Under the pieces are notes generated by a model. The model was not told the DNA's origin. It worked only from the letters and a program-made list of their open reading frames with translations, and did no database searches. Shown piece after piece: positions 50,201 through 61,400 of a stretch of DNA of 64,000 nt. This DNA comes from Chamaea fasciata. Lineage: Eukaryota; Chordata; Aves; Passeriformes; Sylviidae. Within the stretch, counting starts at the first letter, position 1. The number at the start of each line of letters is the position of its first letter. Position numbers and translations under genes: made by a program. The stretch spans positions 43,308,305 to 43,372,304 of the forward strand of contig JARCOQ010000004.1 in NCBI GenBank assembly GCA_029207755.1, written 5' to 3'.

Positions 50201-53200
50201 CTCTAGAAGAAAATATGCATTATGGGCCATCCATGCATGGAGGTTAAGAATGTCCACCTCAACAAACTCAGCAACTTGCTTATACAATTATTCCATGGAT
50301 TTGTTTCTCTCTTCTTGTGATTACTAAAAGGTGTTTGTGTTTTTGCATTACAAACAAGAAGAGAGAAAAAATGATCATTGGTGTAACTCCAACGTGGTCT
50401 CAAAATTTCTTGAGCTCCCAAGAAGAGGACACTGGTGTATGCTGGATTTTAAATCCAAAAAGGGGTGTTCATTCTTTTCTGTCTGCATCTTACATGCACC
50501 TCAGGAGAAACAATATTAATTTGTATTAATTTAAATAGGATTTAAAGGTTTTGAATAGATCCAAATTGATAGCACTTTGGAATGGAATTCCATGTCCATG
50601 CAGAACAGGTTACAGTAATCTCAGCATAGATGGCAAACCCTGGAGGAGCCTTTCACTTGACATCCAGAGCTGTGATTCTGGCAGAACTGATAAGGAAATG
50701 AAAGTTCCTTATCTCAATCTTGACTGCCCGTATGAGAATGTATATTTATTATGAACTTAATATTTTGTTTTTTTTGCAAGGTGTACCCAAGAATCAGGAA
50801 CTAGAAGCCCATTTGTGGTTATGTTTCTTTTGTGAGAGGTGAACATTATTATAGTGAAGGAGATAAATTATTAATACCATATTATTTCAGAAGAAACATT
50901 AATCTGATGCTAGTGCAGATCCAATTTTTCTCTCCCTGTTATTGCATTCCTACTGAGACTATGTGGTATGTGCAGAGAGCACCTTATATTCACCCACTTC
51001 AGATCCAGAAAGTAGAGAGACTTGGGACACACAAAATAAATCTAATTGGAAAGTGGTAAATAGCTTTGGTTGGAAAACAGTAAAATAGTGTACATTTGAT
51101 AGGAAAGAGTTTAACTTTCATCCTGTTAAACAAGAGCACTAGGGTTTGAAAAGAGATATTTCGGGAGTTCTGTGTAACAAACTGTTTGCAGCAGAGCCTG
51201 TCCCTCAGGGAACCTGCACAGATGGCCTCTGCAACAGCAATAGGAGGTCAGCAAGGTCCAGACTGCTACATGGATATCGTAAAATGACACAGAAAACACA
51301 TTTAGGCTTTGAACAAGGGCTTGAATTTCAGTAATCTCAATCCATTGTTCATTGTTCTGTTTGACCTAGAGGAACATAAAGATAGGCATAAATTAATAAA
51401 TTTCCCTCGTACATGCAGGTGAAAATACATGATATGTATATTTTCCTGAAATCTGTTATTAAAATCATGCAGATGTTTTTTAACTCAGCTGTTTTTCTCT
51501 AGCCCATCACTCTGCTAGGAAGTACCTGTAATTTAATCTGATATAACACAAAAGCCTGTCTATTTTTAATGACATTATGCCTAATTCCAAAGATCCAGAA
51601 ACCAACATTAATAGATAGGAGTTCATTCAGCAGTTCTTTAACCCTGAAACACACACGAGGATGAAGGGTCTGCCAGACTCCTGTATTGCCAACATACAAC
51701 CCTGGTTTCTACAGTGTGTGGTGTGTTTTCTGAGAACATGCCTTTTTTCATTTCAATTAGCTAACATGCGCTGTCATTACAAAATGTAACACAGCTTGGA
51801 TTCTCTGCTTTATGGGAAGAAAAAGGACAAAAGGAAAAAAAGCAAGTTTTTTTCAAACACTGCCAATAATAACTTGAAAATTTAATGTAGGCTATGCATT
51901 CAAATAATCTTCAATAAGAGTTTGTGCTCTGTATGGCTTCAGAAGAGTTTTGCAAGGCAAGAACTGATGCATTATATCTCCCATGGGCTACAAACTGGAT
52001 GCTGGATGTACAATAACTAAAAAGCATTTTCCTGCAACCAAAAATTATATGGAAGGAGCCACTAAGGTGTGGCTGTTGAAGGTCCCATATATAATTAACA
52101 ATAGCTGAGCAGCAAAGTTCCATTTTCAGTTTAAATAGTTTTATAGCACCCTGCTATTCAAAATTACATGGTCTCTATCCAGACAAGGTTATTCTAAGAC
52201 ATTTTAAAAGTCTATTCTAGACATTCCTTTGTACTGTGTCCCTCTGTGTTCACCAGTGTAAGCTATTTTTAAAAAACATCTACAATTATGAAGGCTTGTT
52301 TTCTGATCACTACATGCAGGAGGTGGATTATAGGTTCATTTAGTTGTTAATGATATTTGTATCCTTTTAGGTATTAGATTTAGAGACAGATGGGAAGTAG
52401 CCTTTCCCTCCCACAATGGTTGAAATTTTAGTTTTTCCCTTCTGTGATAGGATATATCCCAGGCATTTCAAAATGGTATGCATTTGGCTGTGTCAGAGAG
52501 AGGGAGAGAGGAAGCCTGTATGCGCAAAGAGGAAACAGATTGGGCTTATATACTTAGAGAGGTATAAAACATACAAGGCCAGATCCTTTGTCTGACTAGC
52601 ACTAAACAATAGCTGTCTTTTTAAGAGCATCTCTTTATGTTGCCTACTGGAGCTGTTTCTCTTTGGATAAGAAAGTGTGCATGCACTGGCCAGGGAGACA
52701 GTTGCTCAGAATAGGGGTTAGGAATTTCTCGTGGGACACAGCAGTTCTTGGTCCAAAGGCTGTCTGTTTATCTGGGCAAACAGTTTCAAAAATGGAGTGT
52801 GAGAGAAGCAAGAGTTGACTCGCACACATGGATGTTGTTTCCAAAGGGGTTTCCAAACCTTTTTGCTATTGATCTTTTTAACCATGCCCTGGAATCTTTA
52901 ATCCATCCTGCTGGTGCTCAGCCTAGTGTTGCTCTCTTTGCCTTGAGATTGTCACAGAACGCTCAAAAGCATCAATAGTCACCTAGAAAATAGCTGTCAG
53001 GCAGCTCAGTAGGTAGTGAAACAGAAGCTTCAAGGATAGAACTTGCAAGGGAACTGATAAGTGGCACTGCCTCCTGTGCACTGGTCTGTGAGGTCTTCAT
53101 AATCAGAAGTGAGTTTTCCTCTGAGTTAATTTGTGCCAGGTGGGATGAAAAACTTTCCTCTCTGAAAAGCACATACTGAGCAGAAGTTTTCACTCCAGAT

Positions 53201-53308
53201 CTTACCTCTCTTCAATGCTGGATTTCAAACCTCAAGAGATCCCCTGCTATGCAGCTGCAAATAGCTATGGGTAAAAGTGTACTTAATTTTTCAATCGACA
53301 TCTCTGTT
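47263..53308. other. Long unique stretch, no gene seen
   Basis: Six kilobases without a recognised element. Small local repeats: a 17-base direct duplication (TTAAGATGATAAGT word at 48461 and 48478) and (AATTT)4 at 49436-49457. Open frames are under 111 codons without family resemblance. Confidence 0.5.
49436..49457 (+). repeat. (AATTT)4 short tandem repeat
   Basis: Four AATTT units plus AA. Short and low-complexity. Confidence 0.8.
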
Positions 53309-53383
53309 AAAAAACAAACAAACAAAACAAAAAACAAATCAAAACAAACAAACAAACACCACCCCCCACCCCCCCCCAAAACC
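53309..53383 (+). repeat. A/C-rich tract with poly-C
   Basis: AAAC/CAAAA units followed by CACCACCCCCCACCCCCCCCC then A. Same class and strand as the tracts at 1.6, 4.6, 8.0, 26.5 and 29.8 kb. Confidence 0.88.
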
Positions 53384-53672
53384 TAAAAAGTTAAAGTAGT
53401 GGAAAAAGAGGCTAAAATATTCTACCAGTCACTCCTCTCATTCATCAGAAATACTTGCCATCAGATGAAAATTCTTCATAAGATTAAATTTTTGAAATTC
53501 ACCTCTACATAATGCACAATGTACACACCACAAGGAAATGGATTTTTAAAGTTTTGATTTTTGTAGAGTAATAGTTCCTGCAAGCTCCTCTATTACTTAT
53601 CCAACTAACACTTCTATTAAATATACGTGGAAGATGCTCAAATACTCAGTGATACACAGAAATATAAGTCTC

Positions 53673-53870
53673 TGTCCTGGTTAAGGGTAAATTTGGAGGA
53701 AATTTCTAAAGGGGTCCCTTCACTCTTTGAACCAGTCCTAAAGGTGCAGAACTTAATATCCAGCATAAACAGAACAGACAGTTGGGAATACAAGCATCAC
53801 AGTCATCCTAGGACAGCCTCTAGCACCCATTTCAACACAGACAATAATTCTGACTTACATACAGCATGGC
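53673..53870 (+). mobile_element. Possible LTR 5' fragment (ERVL-like)
   Basis: From TGTCCTGGTTAAGGG onward, the sequence has the start seen in many avian ERVL LTRs (TGTCCTGGTT). It continues with AAATTTGG, AAAGGGGTCCC and GAACCAGTCC, more GC-rich than its surroundings. No TATA box, polyadenylation signal or CA end was placed, so it may be truncated or a chance match. The right edge is a guess. Confidence 0.35.
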
Positions 53871-54164
53871 AAGTAATTGTAATTCCTAAAGGATAGATTT
53901 ATTATCACTAAAGGAAAAGCAGTTATTAAATGTAATATATTTATTCATCCAGTGTTTTTTATGGACTTTTTTTTTTCCCCAGAGAAATTCAGGGTTTTCA
54001 TCAAGAATATGATCCTTATCTTCAGTTCACTATCAAAGGCTTGGCATTTTCATATTATCAGATCATGAATTTGAATTAGACAGAAAATTCTCAGTAGAAG
54101 CCTGATTGATGCTCTTTGTTTTCTGATTTAGCTAAACTAAATATTTTTTTTTCTAAACAGCTAT

Positions 54165-54475
54165 CACAAAATAATAAACTGTACGTTTGCAGCTATTTAA
54201 TCCAGCCAATTCTTATGCAAATACAGTAATGGGTCACAAGGTTAGCTGTGAATTGTGATCCCTTGTGCAATTTCTTAAATGAGGGGCAATGCCAACTCGG
54301 CTTTGCTTAGCCCATTTACTCTGCATCTCAACTTGTAAATTAATCATTGCTGGCAGCATCAATTTGGTTGTAATTAATCATACAGGGAGGAGCAAAGAAA
54401 TTGCACTGAAGTGAGTCATATTAACAACATTATCTGATTTCTCTCAGTGTAATTTACTGGGATCCTGATATGTGC
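54165..54475. promoter_or_regulatory. Motif-dense segment, candidate conserved enhancer
   Basis: This AT-rich unique stretch packs a CCAAT (54206-54210), a perfect octamer ATGCAAAT (54215-54222), ATTAATCA (54339-54346), TAATTAATCA (54371-54380) and an AP-1-type TGAGTCA (54412-54418). Octamer and homeodomain clusters are typical of vertebrate developmental enhancers. Conservation cannot be tested here, and AT-rich DNA produces such motifs often. Confidence 0.25.
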
Positions 54476-54712
54476 ATACAAGGCTTCTGACTGGTATCTT
54501 GGCACAGAAGGAAATCTGTAAACGTAGCCCAACTAGCCACACACATAGGTTTCTAATGAACCCTGCTCTGATGCTTAAATTTTGCACCCATAATTGTGCA
54601 GGTTCTCAGCCTTTTAACTGTCAAACTGCCAGCGAAGGAAAGGACTTTCCATGCTTCTCTGGCACATAATAAAAACCAATGGAGTCCATTTCCTGGCAAG
54701 CCTAGGAGTTAT

Positions 54713-55174
54713 TAGAGGGCCTCCAATGGTGGGACATGAGGATGGTGAAGCATCTGAAGAGGAAGCCTCGTGCAGAGCAGCTGAGGTCACTTGGTCTGTT
54801 CAGCCTGGAGAAGAGGAGAGGGAGGGGAGACCTCACTGCAGTTACCGCTTCCTGTGAGGGGAAGAGAAGCGGCAGACACTGCTCTGTTCTCTGTGGTGAT
54901 AGTGACAGGGCCCAAGGGAATGGTCTGAAGTTGTTTTGGGAAGGTTTAGGTTGGATATTAGGATTAAGATTCATCACCCAGAGGGTGTTGGGGCACTGGA
55001 ACAGGCTCCCGGAAATGGTCATAGCAACAGCCTGACAGAGTTCAAAAGGCATTTGGACAATGCTCTTGGGCACACAGTGTGACTCCTGGGGATGGTGCTG
55101 TGCAGGCCCAAGGGTTGGACTCCATGATCCTGACAGGCCCCTTCCAATTCGGCATGTTCTGTGATTCTATGATT
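54713..55174 (+). mobile_element. CR1 LINE fragment with RT tail and 3' UTR
   Basis: On the plus strand, CR1 hallmarks run in order: TTCAGCCTGGAGAAGAGGAG, GGGGAGACCTCACTGCAG, GGGAATGGTCTGAAGTTG, TTTAGGTTGGATATTAGGA, GGGGCACTGGAACAGGCTCCC, GGTTGGACTCCATGATCCTG, CCCCTTCCAATTCGGCATGTTCTG, and the terminus GTGATTCTATGATT. Frame 54736-55035 preserves the C-terminal CR1 reverse-transcriptase signature as GLFSLEKRRGRGDL, then GNGLKL, then HWNRLPEMV. It lacks the catalytic domain, as expected for a 5'-truncated copy. It is the best preserved CR1 here, with an intact 3' end. Confidence 0.95.
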
Positions 55175-57285
55175 GTTCCACCCCAGTGAAATGTTGCTGC
55201 AGACAAAGATAAAAATCAGCTAAAAAGTTTGTATTGAATTTAAAGCTAAAGTTAACTGGAGAAAATAAAAATGGAAACCTCTTTGCTAAACAGTGTTTCT
55301 TATTGATAAGGACATTTTTTTTCTCCCCGAACAAAAGCAAACTAAAAGATTAGATATTAATGATCTTAGGAGACAATAGAAGAATTGGTCCTTGTATTTC
55401 AAGAAATCCTGTTAATAAAATGCTTAAGAACTGGAAGAACTTAAAGTTTCTTTACACATCCAGTTAATCTTAAAACAAGTTAATGATAAACATAATTTTA
55501 TTTCTGAAAAAATTAAACTATCGCATAATTATCATCTGAGATGTATATATCTATCCAGAGACGAAACAGGGAAGCAGTATGAGAGACGATCTTAATAAAC
55601 CAAAACACTGAAAGCTGAAGTCTAGAAGCAAGACAACTCTGTTTTCCACACTTACATGCATCTGATGCAAGTGTATGCCCACTTAAGCTGTTACATATGG
55701 TCTTGACTTGCACCTTTAGGCTGTGCTTTCCCAGAGGGTGTCAAACTTTCATAGGCCCATGCATGACCATACATACATCAACAGCTGCCTGGAATGAACA
55801 TGCAGAGGAAGACTGTTATTTCGTACAGCACTGTCCATTAAAGCTCTGAGTATGTTAAAATTAGTTATACTTGATTGATACCTGTGTTCAAAAGACACAT
55901 TTTCCTTTTAAACCAGATTTGTTGTGGCAGAGATAAAATGTTAGCAAATCAGAAAGGTCAATGATAAGGTAGATTGGTTTCATGCCTGAGTACAATCCAA
56001 CTTTTCCAGAAAACTAGATGACCTACATAAACCATCTGATAGTAAATGTGTTTCAACTAGGGCAATAATTACAGGGGGTCAGTTAGGGAGTTACAAGAGG
56101 CTGTGCAACAGGCAACTGGAAGAAACTATTTAATTTAGTTTTTTAAACTGGAACAGCAATAGCAAACGAGTTTCTCCAACCCTGAGAGTAATGAGTTGAC
56201 TGAAAGTGGAAAACCCGGGTAACAAGGAGAATTAAAAAAATGCCCACTGACATCCTACATTTTAATTATTTTCCTTGCAACCTAGAGACCTGAATAGCAG
56301 TGTCCCAACACCTCTGCTCTGCAAGCAAGAAGGGAGGGTGTAGGAGTGATCTTGCCATCCCAGAGGCCTGTCACCTGAGGTTTGTGCCTGGGCAATGCAG
56401 CAGCAGGAGGCAAGTCTGCAATGACAGGAAAGCTCCACCAGCCTCCAGCAAGCTACAGCTCATGAAGGTCACAAGCTAGCTGAGTATAACTAGAGGCATT
56501 GAACTTACAAGAGGTCTCATGAAGACAAGCCAAAGCACAGTTTGGATAGCTTTTCTTCCTAAATATCTGAAATATAATTATCCATAATTGGTGCTTGATG
56601 CTAACTGAGTTTACTGAAAGATGTCTAATGACGTTTAAGGCCAGCAAACATTTCCTGTGGTCTTTGAGAGGATTATTACCTTCATATTACGCAAAGTTGC
56701 TCTGGTTTGAACCCATAAGACTGGTACAAAACACTCTTGATATCCCTGGTTTTTCAAGAAGTGAAATAGAAGTGACATTACTTGCTTGTTTGCACAAATG
56801 AATTTGCAAGACAGCTTTTACCCTGGTTGCAAGACTTTGAGAAATGGATGATCAGTCTTAATAAAGCCTCTAAAAAACTTACACAGTCTTCTGAACAGCT
56901 TATCAGTCTTACACAGCTTCTAAATCAAGCCAGACACAACATAAAACAGTAGGAATAAAGAATTTCTACAGAATATCTCAATTTTCCCAAGAGTTCTGTA
57001 TTGTTTTCCTTCAAAAAAGGAAAAATGTCTCAAATGTAGGTAAATCACAGGACATCAGTCTAAGCTTAAAATGCTCAGCAAAGCAGCAACCAAAATAATG
57101 CCAGATATCCTAGTAGGGAAAATTTTAAATCTGAATACTGAGACTGGCATTTATACACATGGTAAATAGAAGTATACCAGCATGTCATGTTCAATTCTCT
57201 AAAAATGATATTTAAAACTTAGAAAGGGCTTGAAAATGCATGGTGGTAACAGCGCCAGTATAGTGGGTGCAAAACCCATACGGGC
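55175..57285. other. Unique DNA, no gene seen
   Basis: No exon or element was recognised between the two plus-strand CR1 copies. Near 56.28-56.45 kb it is slightly more GC-rich but not CpG-rich. Confidence 0.5.
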
Positions 57286-57357
57286 CATTCACTAAAGAGC
57301 TGGGCTTGATGATCCTTCTGGGTCCCTTCCAATTCAAACTATTCTATGATTCTGTGA
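57286..57357 (+). mobile_element. CR1 LINE 3' stub
   Basis: AAGAGCTGGGCTTGATGATCC, TTCTGGGTCCCTTCCAATTC and the terminus ATTCTATGATTCTGTGA are a clear CR1 3' end on the plus strand. The upstream limit is uncertain, and similarity may begin as early as 57235. It belongs to a subfamily like the copy at 54.7 kb. Confidence 0.85.
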
Positions 57358-57580
57358 GTACAATTAAAGACTGTTGTCCATAAGAGAGGCTTTATCTTGA
57401 GACATTTAACTAGCTTAGACTATTTGCTTATCCAGAAAAAGCAGCAATAGTGGGTTTATTATTGTGTATTATTGTATATATTGTATAAAAGAGAGAATTT
57501 AAACATTTCAGGAGCAGAGGGTCACAGTTGTAACCTGATTGGAAGGACAGATTAAAGCTATTGCAGTTAGTGCTGAAATC

Positions 57581-58052
57581 TGTTTAAGCATCAGTGGAAG
57601 AAACAAAAAACTTTAGAACTGCCTGCTAAAGGATGTCTGATCAGAACAACAAGTGGTGTCCTGCTCAGACGGTATGGAGAAACACTGGAATATGAGCTCT
57701 TGGGACCATTTTCATGCCAAAAAGGGGTAGGTGAATCCCTGAAGGACATGCAGGCCATGGATGACGTGCACTGGCGCACAAACAAGAGTTGCAGACATTG
57801 TTGCACGTGGAGTGTCAGAAATCTCTGAAGCGCCAGCCTGCAGAAAGAAATGATGGGACATAGAACAGGGAAAAGCCACTGGACAAAGCATCTCAGCTTG
57901 CTGTACCACCTCCACCCTGCTGGGTGAACTCGGATGGACTGAGCACAATTTTCAGAAAACATATAAAACTTAAGGCTGAGAAAAGGGAACAATAAATGTT
58001 TATCTAAGTACTTGTATAAATGCTGTTGGAGTTTTTTCCCCCACTCCCAACA
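57581..58052 (+). mobile_element. Unresolved LTR-like block
   Basis: This higher-GC block starts TGTTTAAG and can be closed by CCCAACA, giving TGTT/AACA inverted ends. It carries TATAAAA near 57961 and AATAAA at 57991-57996. The two signals are only 30 bases apart, unusually close for an LTR. AAATC occurs just before 57581 and again at 58056-58060 but does not abut the proposed end. A 133-codon minus-strand frame at 57591-57992 has no recognised domain. Other readings are a decayed retrogene or unique DNA. Confidence 0.3.
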
Positions 58053-58127
58053 TTCAAATCAGTAATCAGAACTTTATGTTTAATGATGATGATGAGACAA
58101 GTATGTTTCTCCAAATGAAGGCTGTTT

Positions 58128-58305
58128 TGCTTGTGACAACGTATCAAAAAGGAAAAGCGATTGCAGATTCAAGGTGGCTCTATAGAATAAGAAGGCATAG
58201 AAAAATCTAATTCCAATCTGCTTGTGACAAAGTATGGAAAAAGAAAAGTGATCTCTGATTATAAGTGGCTCGATTGGCCTAAGAAGGCATAACAAAATCT
58301 TCCAA
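58128..58305. repeat. Diverged 91-bp tandem duplication
   Basis: Two adjacent units begin TGCTTGTGACAA at 58128 and 58219. They share AAAGTAT-like, AAAAGNGAT, AAG(G)TGGCTC and TAAGAAGGCATA, and each ends AAAATCT. Offsets of 91 then 92 bases show one single-base indel. Identity is roughly 75-80 per cent by eye over about 80 bases. No third copy was seen. It is not a known satellite to me. Confidence 0.85.
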
Positions 58306-58448
58306 CGGCTGGAAGATTACTTGCTAGTCAAATTCTAGATTGGAAGGGTTATAGCAGCAAAGGCTTTGATTAATCAGAACAACAATCAGAAAAATGCTGG
58401 TCTGCTGCTGTGCAAGCTCTTGAAACCAAGATCAGATAGAAGAAAATT

Positions 58449-58480
58449 GTAGTGGTCCCTTCCAGGCTTTTAAATTCTTA
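58449..58480 (+). mobile_element. Possible CR1 3' remnant
   Basis: GTAGTGGTCCCTTCCAGGC followed by TTTTAAATTCTTA resembles the last part of a CR1 3' UTR (GGTCCCTTCCANNCTNAANATTCTATG). Only about 30 bases match, so chance is possible. Confidence 0.3.
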
Positions 58481-61400
58481 AGTATCAGTGGCTTTACCTG
58501 AGAATAGAGAAGGTGTACAAAAGCAACAGGCAATAGATAGGCAGTTTACAGAACCATGCCTTGACAGCAAAATCTTAAAAATAACTCTTCCTTATTCTCC
58601 TGCTTCTCATACCTTTGCTTGTTCTGTAATTCTTTGCCTAGTAAACACATTACACATTTGTGTAGCCAGAAACACAAACTACACAATTTAAGAAATGTAT
58701 TAAAAAACCAAAACCTCTGAAAACAAAGACCAAAATCAGCGTAAATGTTCCCCAAATAATTCATGCAAACTCTACTACATCTTTTGAACTCAAAGACTTT
58801 TCAAAGAGAGCATCATGATCTCTAATAATTTTTTCACCATGTTGTTACATGCCATTCTTCTATTAACCTTTCAATAAAGTTTTTGTAGCAGCCTAAGAAC
58901 CAAAATACACTTTTTAAAAGTGTTTCAGCAAGGTGTAGCATATTCTGTAGAGGTGAGATGAGAAGATGCAAGACTTTCCAGTATTTTCAAACATTTTCTG
59001 AGGGAATTTTTATGAACATTTACAACTACACAAGAACCAATCTTGCTCCCTGCAGTAACCCTCCTAATTTTAAATTTATGTTCTGTAAGTTGCTTAGAAA
59101 TTTTCAGAAGAACACAAACATTTTAATAAACCGGCTTTGGTTAGTTAGTGGTTTCACTTGAGAAACATGAGTATGACTTAAGTCAACTAAACACAGATGC
59201 TAGAGTTAAAGGAAATCACAGTAAAACTGTGTTTGCAATTGCATTAAAATTAGAAAACATGTTTGACTTAAAGTGGGTGCCTATGCATAGGACTAGGCCA
59301 CAAAAACATCTGAGCTCTCCAGGATTATTGCTGATCACCCCCACACAGAAGTTTTTACACATCTCAGTATACTAGAAATTATACTTGTAATATTTGCAAA
59401 TTTCCTCTATTCTAAGTACATAAACAGTGTAAGCATATTGTATGATATTAGATCATGAACACTCTGCATAGATATATAGTTTATGGCCTTGAAAAAATAT
59501 ACAAGCTATAAGTTACAAAAATGCCAATTTTACCAAGCATCTTGAAATCAAACATTGCTAATCCAATGTACCCCTGAACACTTTAGGCCACCAACTGTTC
59601 CTGAACCTCTGGAATGTGACGGTATCATTACAGACAACACATATCCTTCAGAAGGAGTCCTGTAACCACTTAAGCAGATCAGTTGTATTTCAATGCCTTA
59701 AATGCCTTTCCAGGTCATCTTGAAAATTACCACATATTCCAAAAGCTTTCCTCTGGAAAAAAAAATCTCAATACATTTCCAGTTTGATACAACCTTTCAA
59801 TTCTTAAAAGCATATGAGACCAATAATTTTTTAAAAAAGTTCTACTAATAGAATATTAATTATTAATAGAATATTAAGGTTAAAATGCAATAACAATATG
59901 AAAGAGGTATTAAAAGGACCAACATGTAAGAAAAGGATTTCATAATTTTTCAAGCAAAATTTACTTCAACTCAATTCAAATTCTGTTTTCCAAAATCAGC
60001 AAGAAATTTTAGGAGAATATATGTAATGGCACAAATTACAGCTAAACTATGTCTGTTACAAACAAAGGGGTAGCCTAGTTTACAGGAAGTATTGCACGAT
60101 AGAACAAAATTCTTGAAGATGGAATATAAAATTGAAATGTGAATTCTAATGCCTGTGATGTATTGGAATCTGTTGGAGAATGCAACATGAAGAAGGAACT
60201 TGCTCTCTGCTTTGTTGCTACATCGATATTATTTGAAAATTCATAAAATTTTGGTGCTTCTGCCAGCTTTTCAAGGGGCTGTGAAAACCTTTATATTTTA
60301 GATGCATGCCTGGGGAGAAAAAACATGATGGGTGAGTTTGTTTCCTCTGATGCTTTTGAGATCAGCTGTGAGAGGAGATAATGTGAGATGGGGTTCTTGC
60401 TAACATTGAAATTTATCACGTCTTTTGAGGTTCAATTGATATAATTGCCATGGTTTGGATTCAGAAGCCTTTTTTACAGTCTTAAATTTGTTATGGGTTT
60501 TAGTTTTATAGTTCATGACCGTAGGTGTGTCACAGCACTTCCCAGGTTTCTGCGGATCCTCTCTTTGTGGCTACTTACATGTCTGTGCCTACAAGGGACT
60601 GAACTCGATGGTTAAGATGGTACCTGTGGCTCCAGCCTTGTGCTCTGGCAGATCCACGTGAAATAGTGTGATTTTACAGGCACTTGCCATTTGATGTTTC
60701 ATAAATTACTGGCCAAACTTGCAGCTACAGTCAGAACAGTGTTGCTGTATATGTGTGCCTGTCCGTTGTACAAACCCCAAACAAGTCTGTTTCTGAAGAC
60801 TAAGGGAAAATACACTGTTTTACTTATAATACTAAAAAAGTATGAAAATGAAAAAATGAAAACTGAAATAATATAACTATAAATCACTAATTCTGATCTT
60901 CAGTGAACAACTGGGGAGACTATCATGTTCTGGAGAGCAAAGGAAATCCTATAGCCATAAATCATCTACTGAATGATTTGTTTTTTAAGTTAGAGTAGTA
61001 GCCAAAACATGACACTACTCAAATGCCCATTACATCACAGGAAGCTAATTGTTCTAAAAATATGTCTTTTTGTAAATCTTTGCAAATGGTGATATGAAGG
61101 ATCACACTTGCAGCTTTAAAACAAAGGAAGTCACAGGCATACAAGTCAACTGATTATCCTGTGGCGGAGAAAGTTATGTGAGAAGGAACCCCCATTGCTA
61201 CTTCTGAGCAGGGACTGACAGGATAAAAAGACCTTTAAAGAGGCACAAAATGATTTTTTTTTTCTTTTTTAAACCTAATGTGGTCTGTCATTCTTTTATG
61301 GATTGGAAGACAGTTTTATTTTGAGTTTCACCCACTTGTGAAGGAAAATTAGTCAGGATTTCACAAACCTGTGTTTCTAAAGACCAGACGGTATTGATTT

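Noticed and set aside
54702..55073. 123-codon minus-strand frame
   Set aside because: Antisense to the CR1 reverse-transcriptase tail, which is read on the plus strand.
60580..60640. GGGACTGAACTCGATGGT as a CR1 3' region
   Set aside because: No TCCCTTCCAA or ATTCTATG follows.
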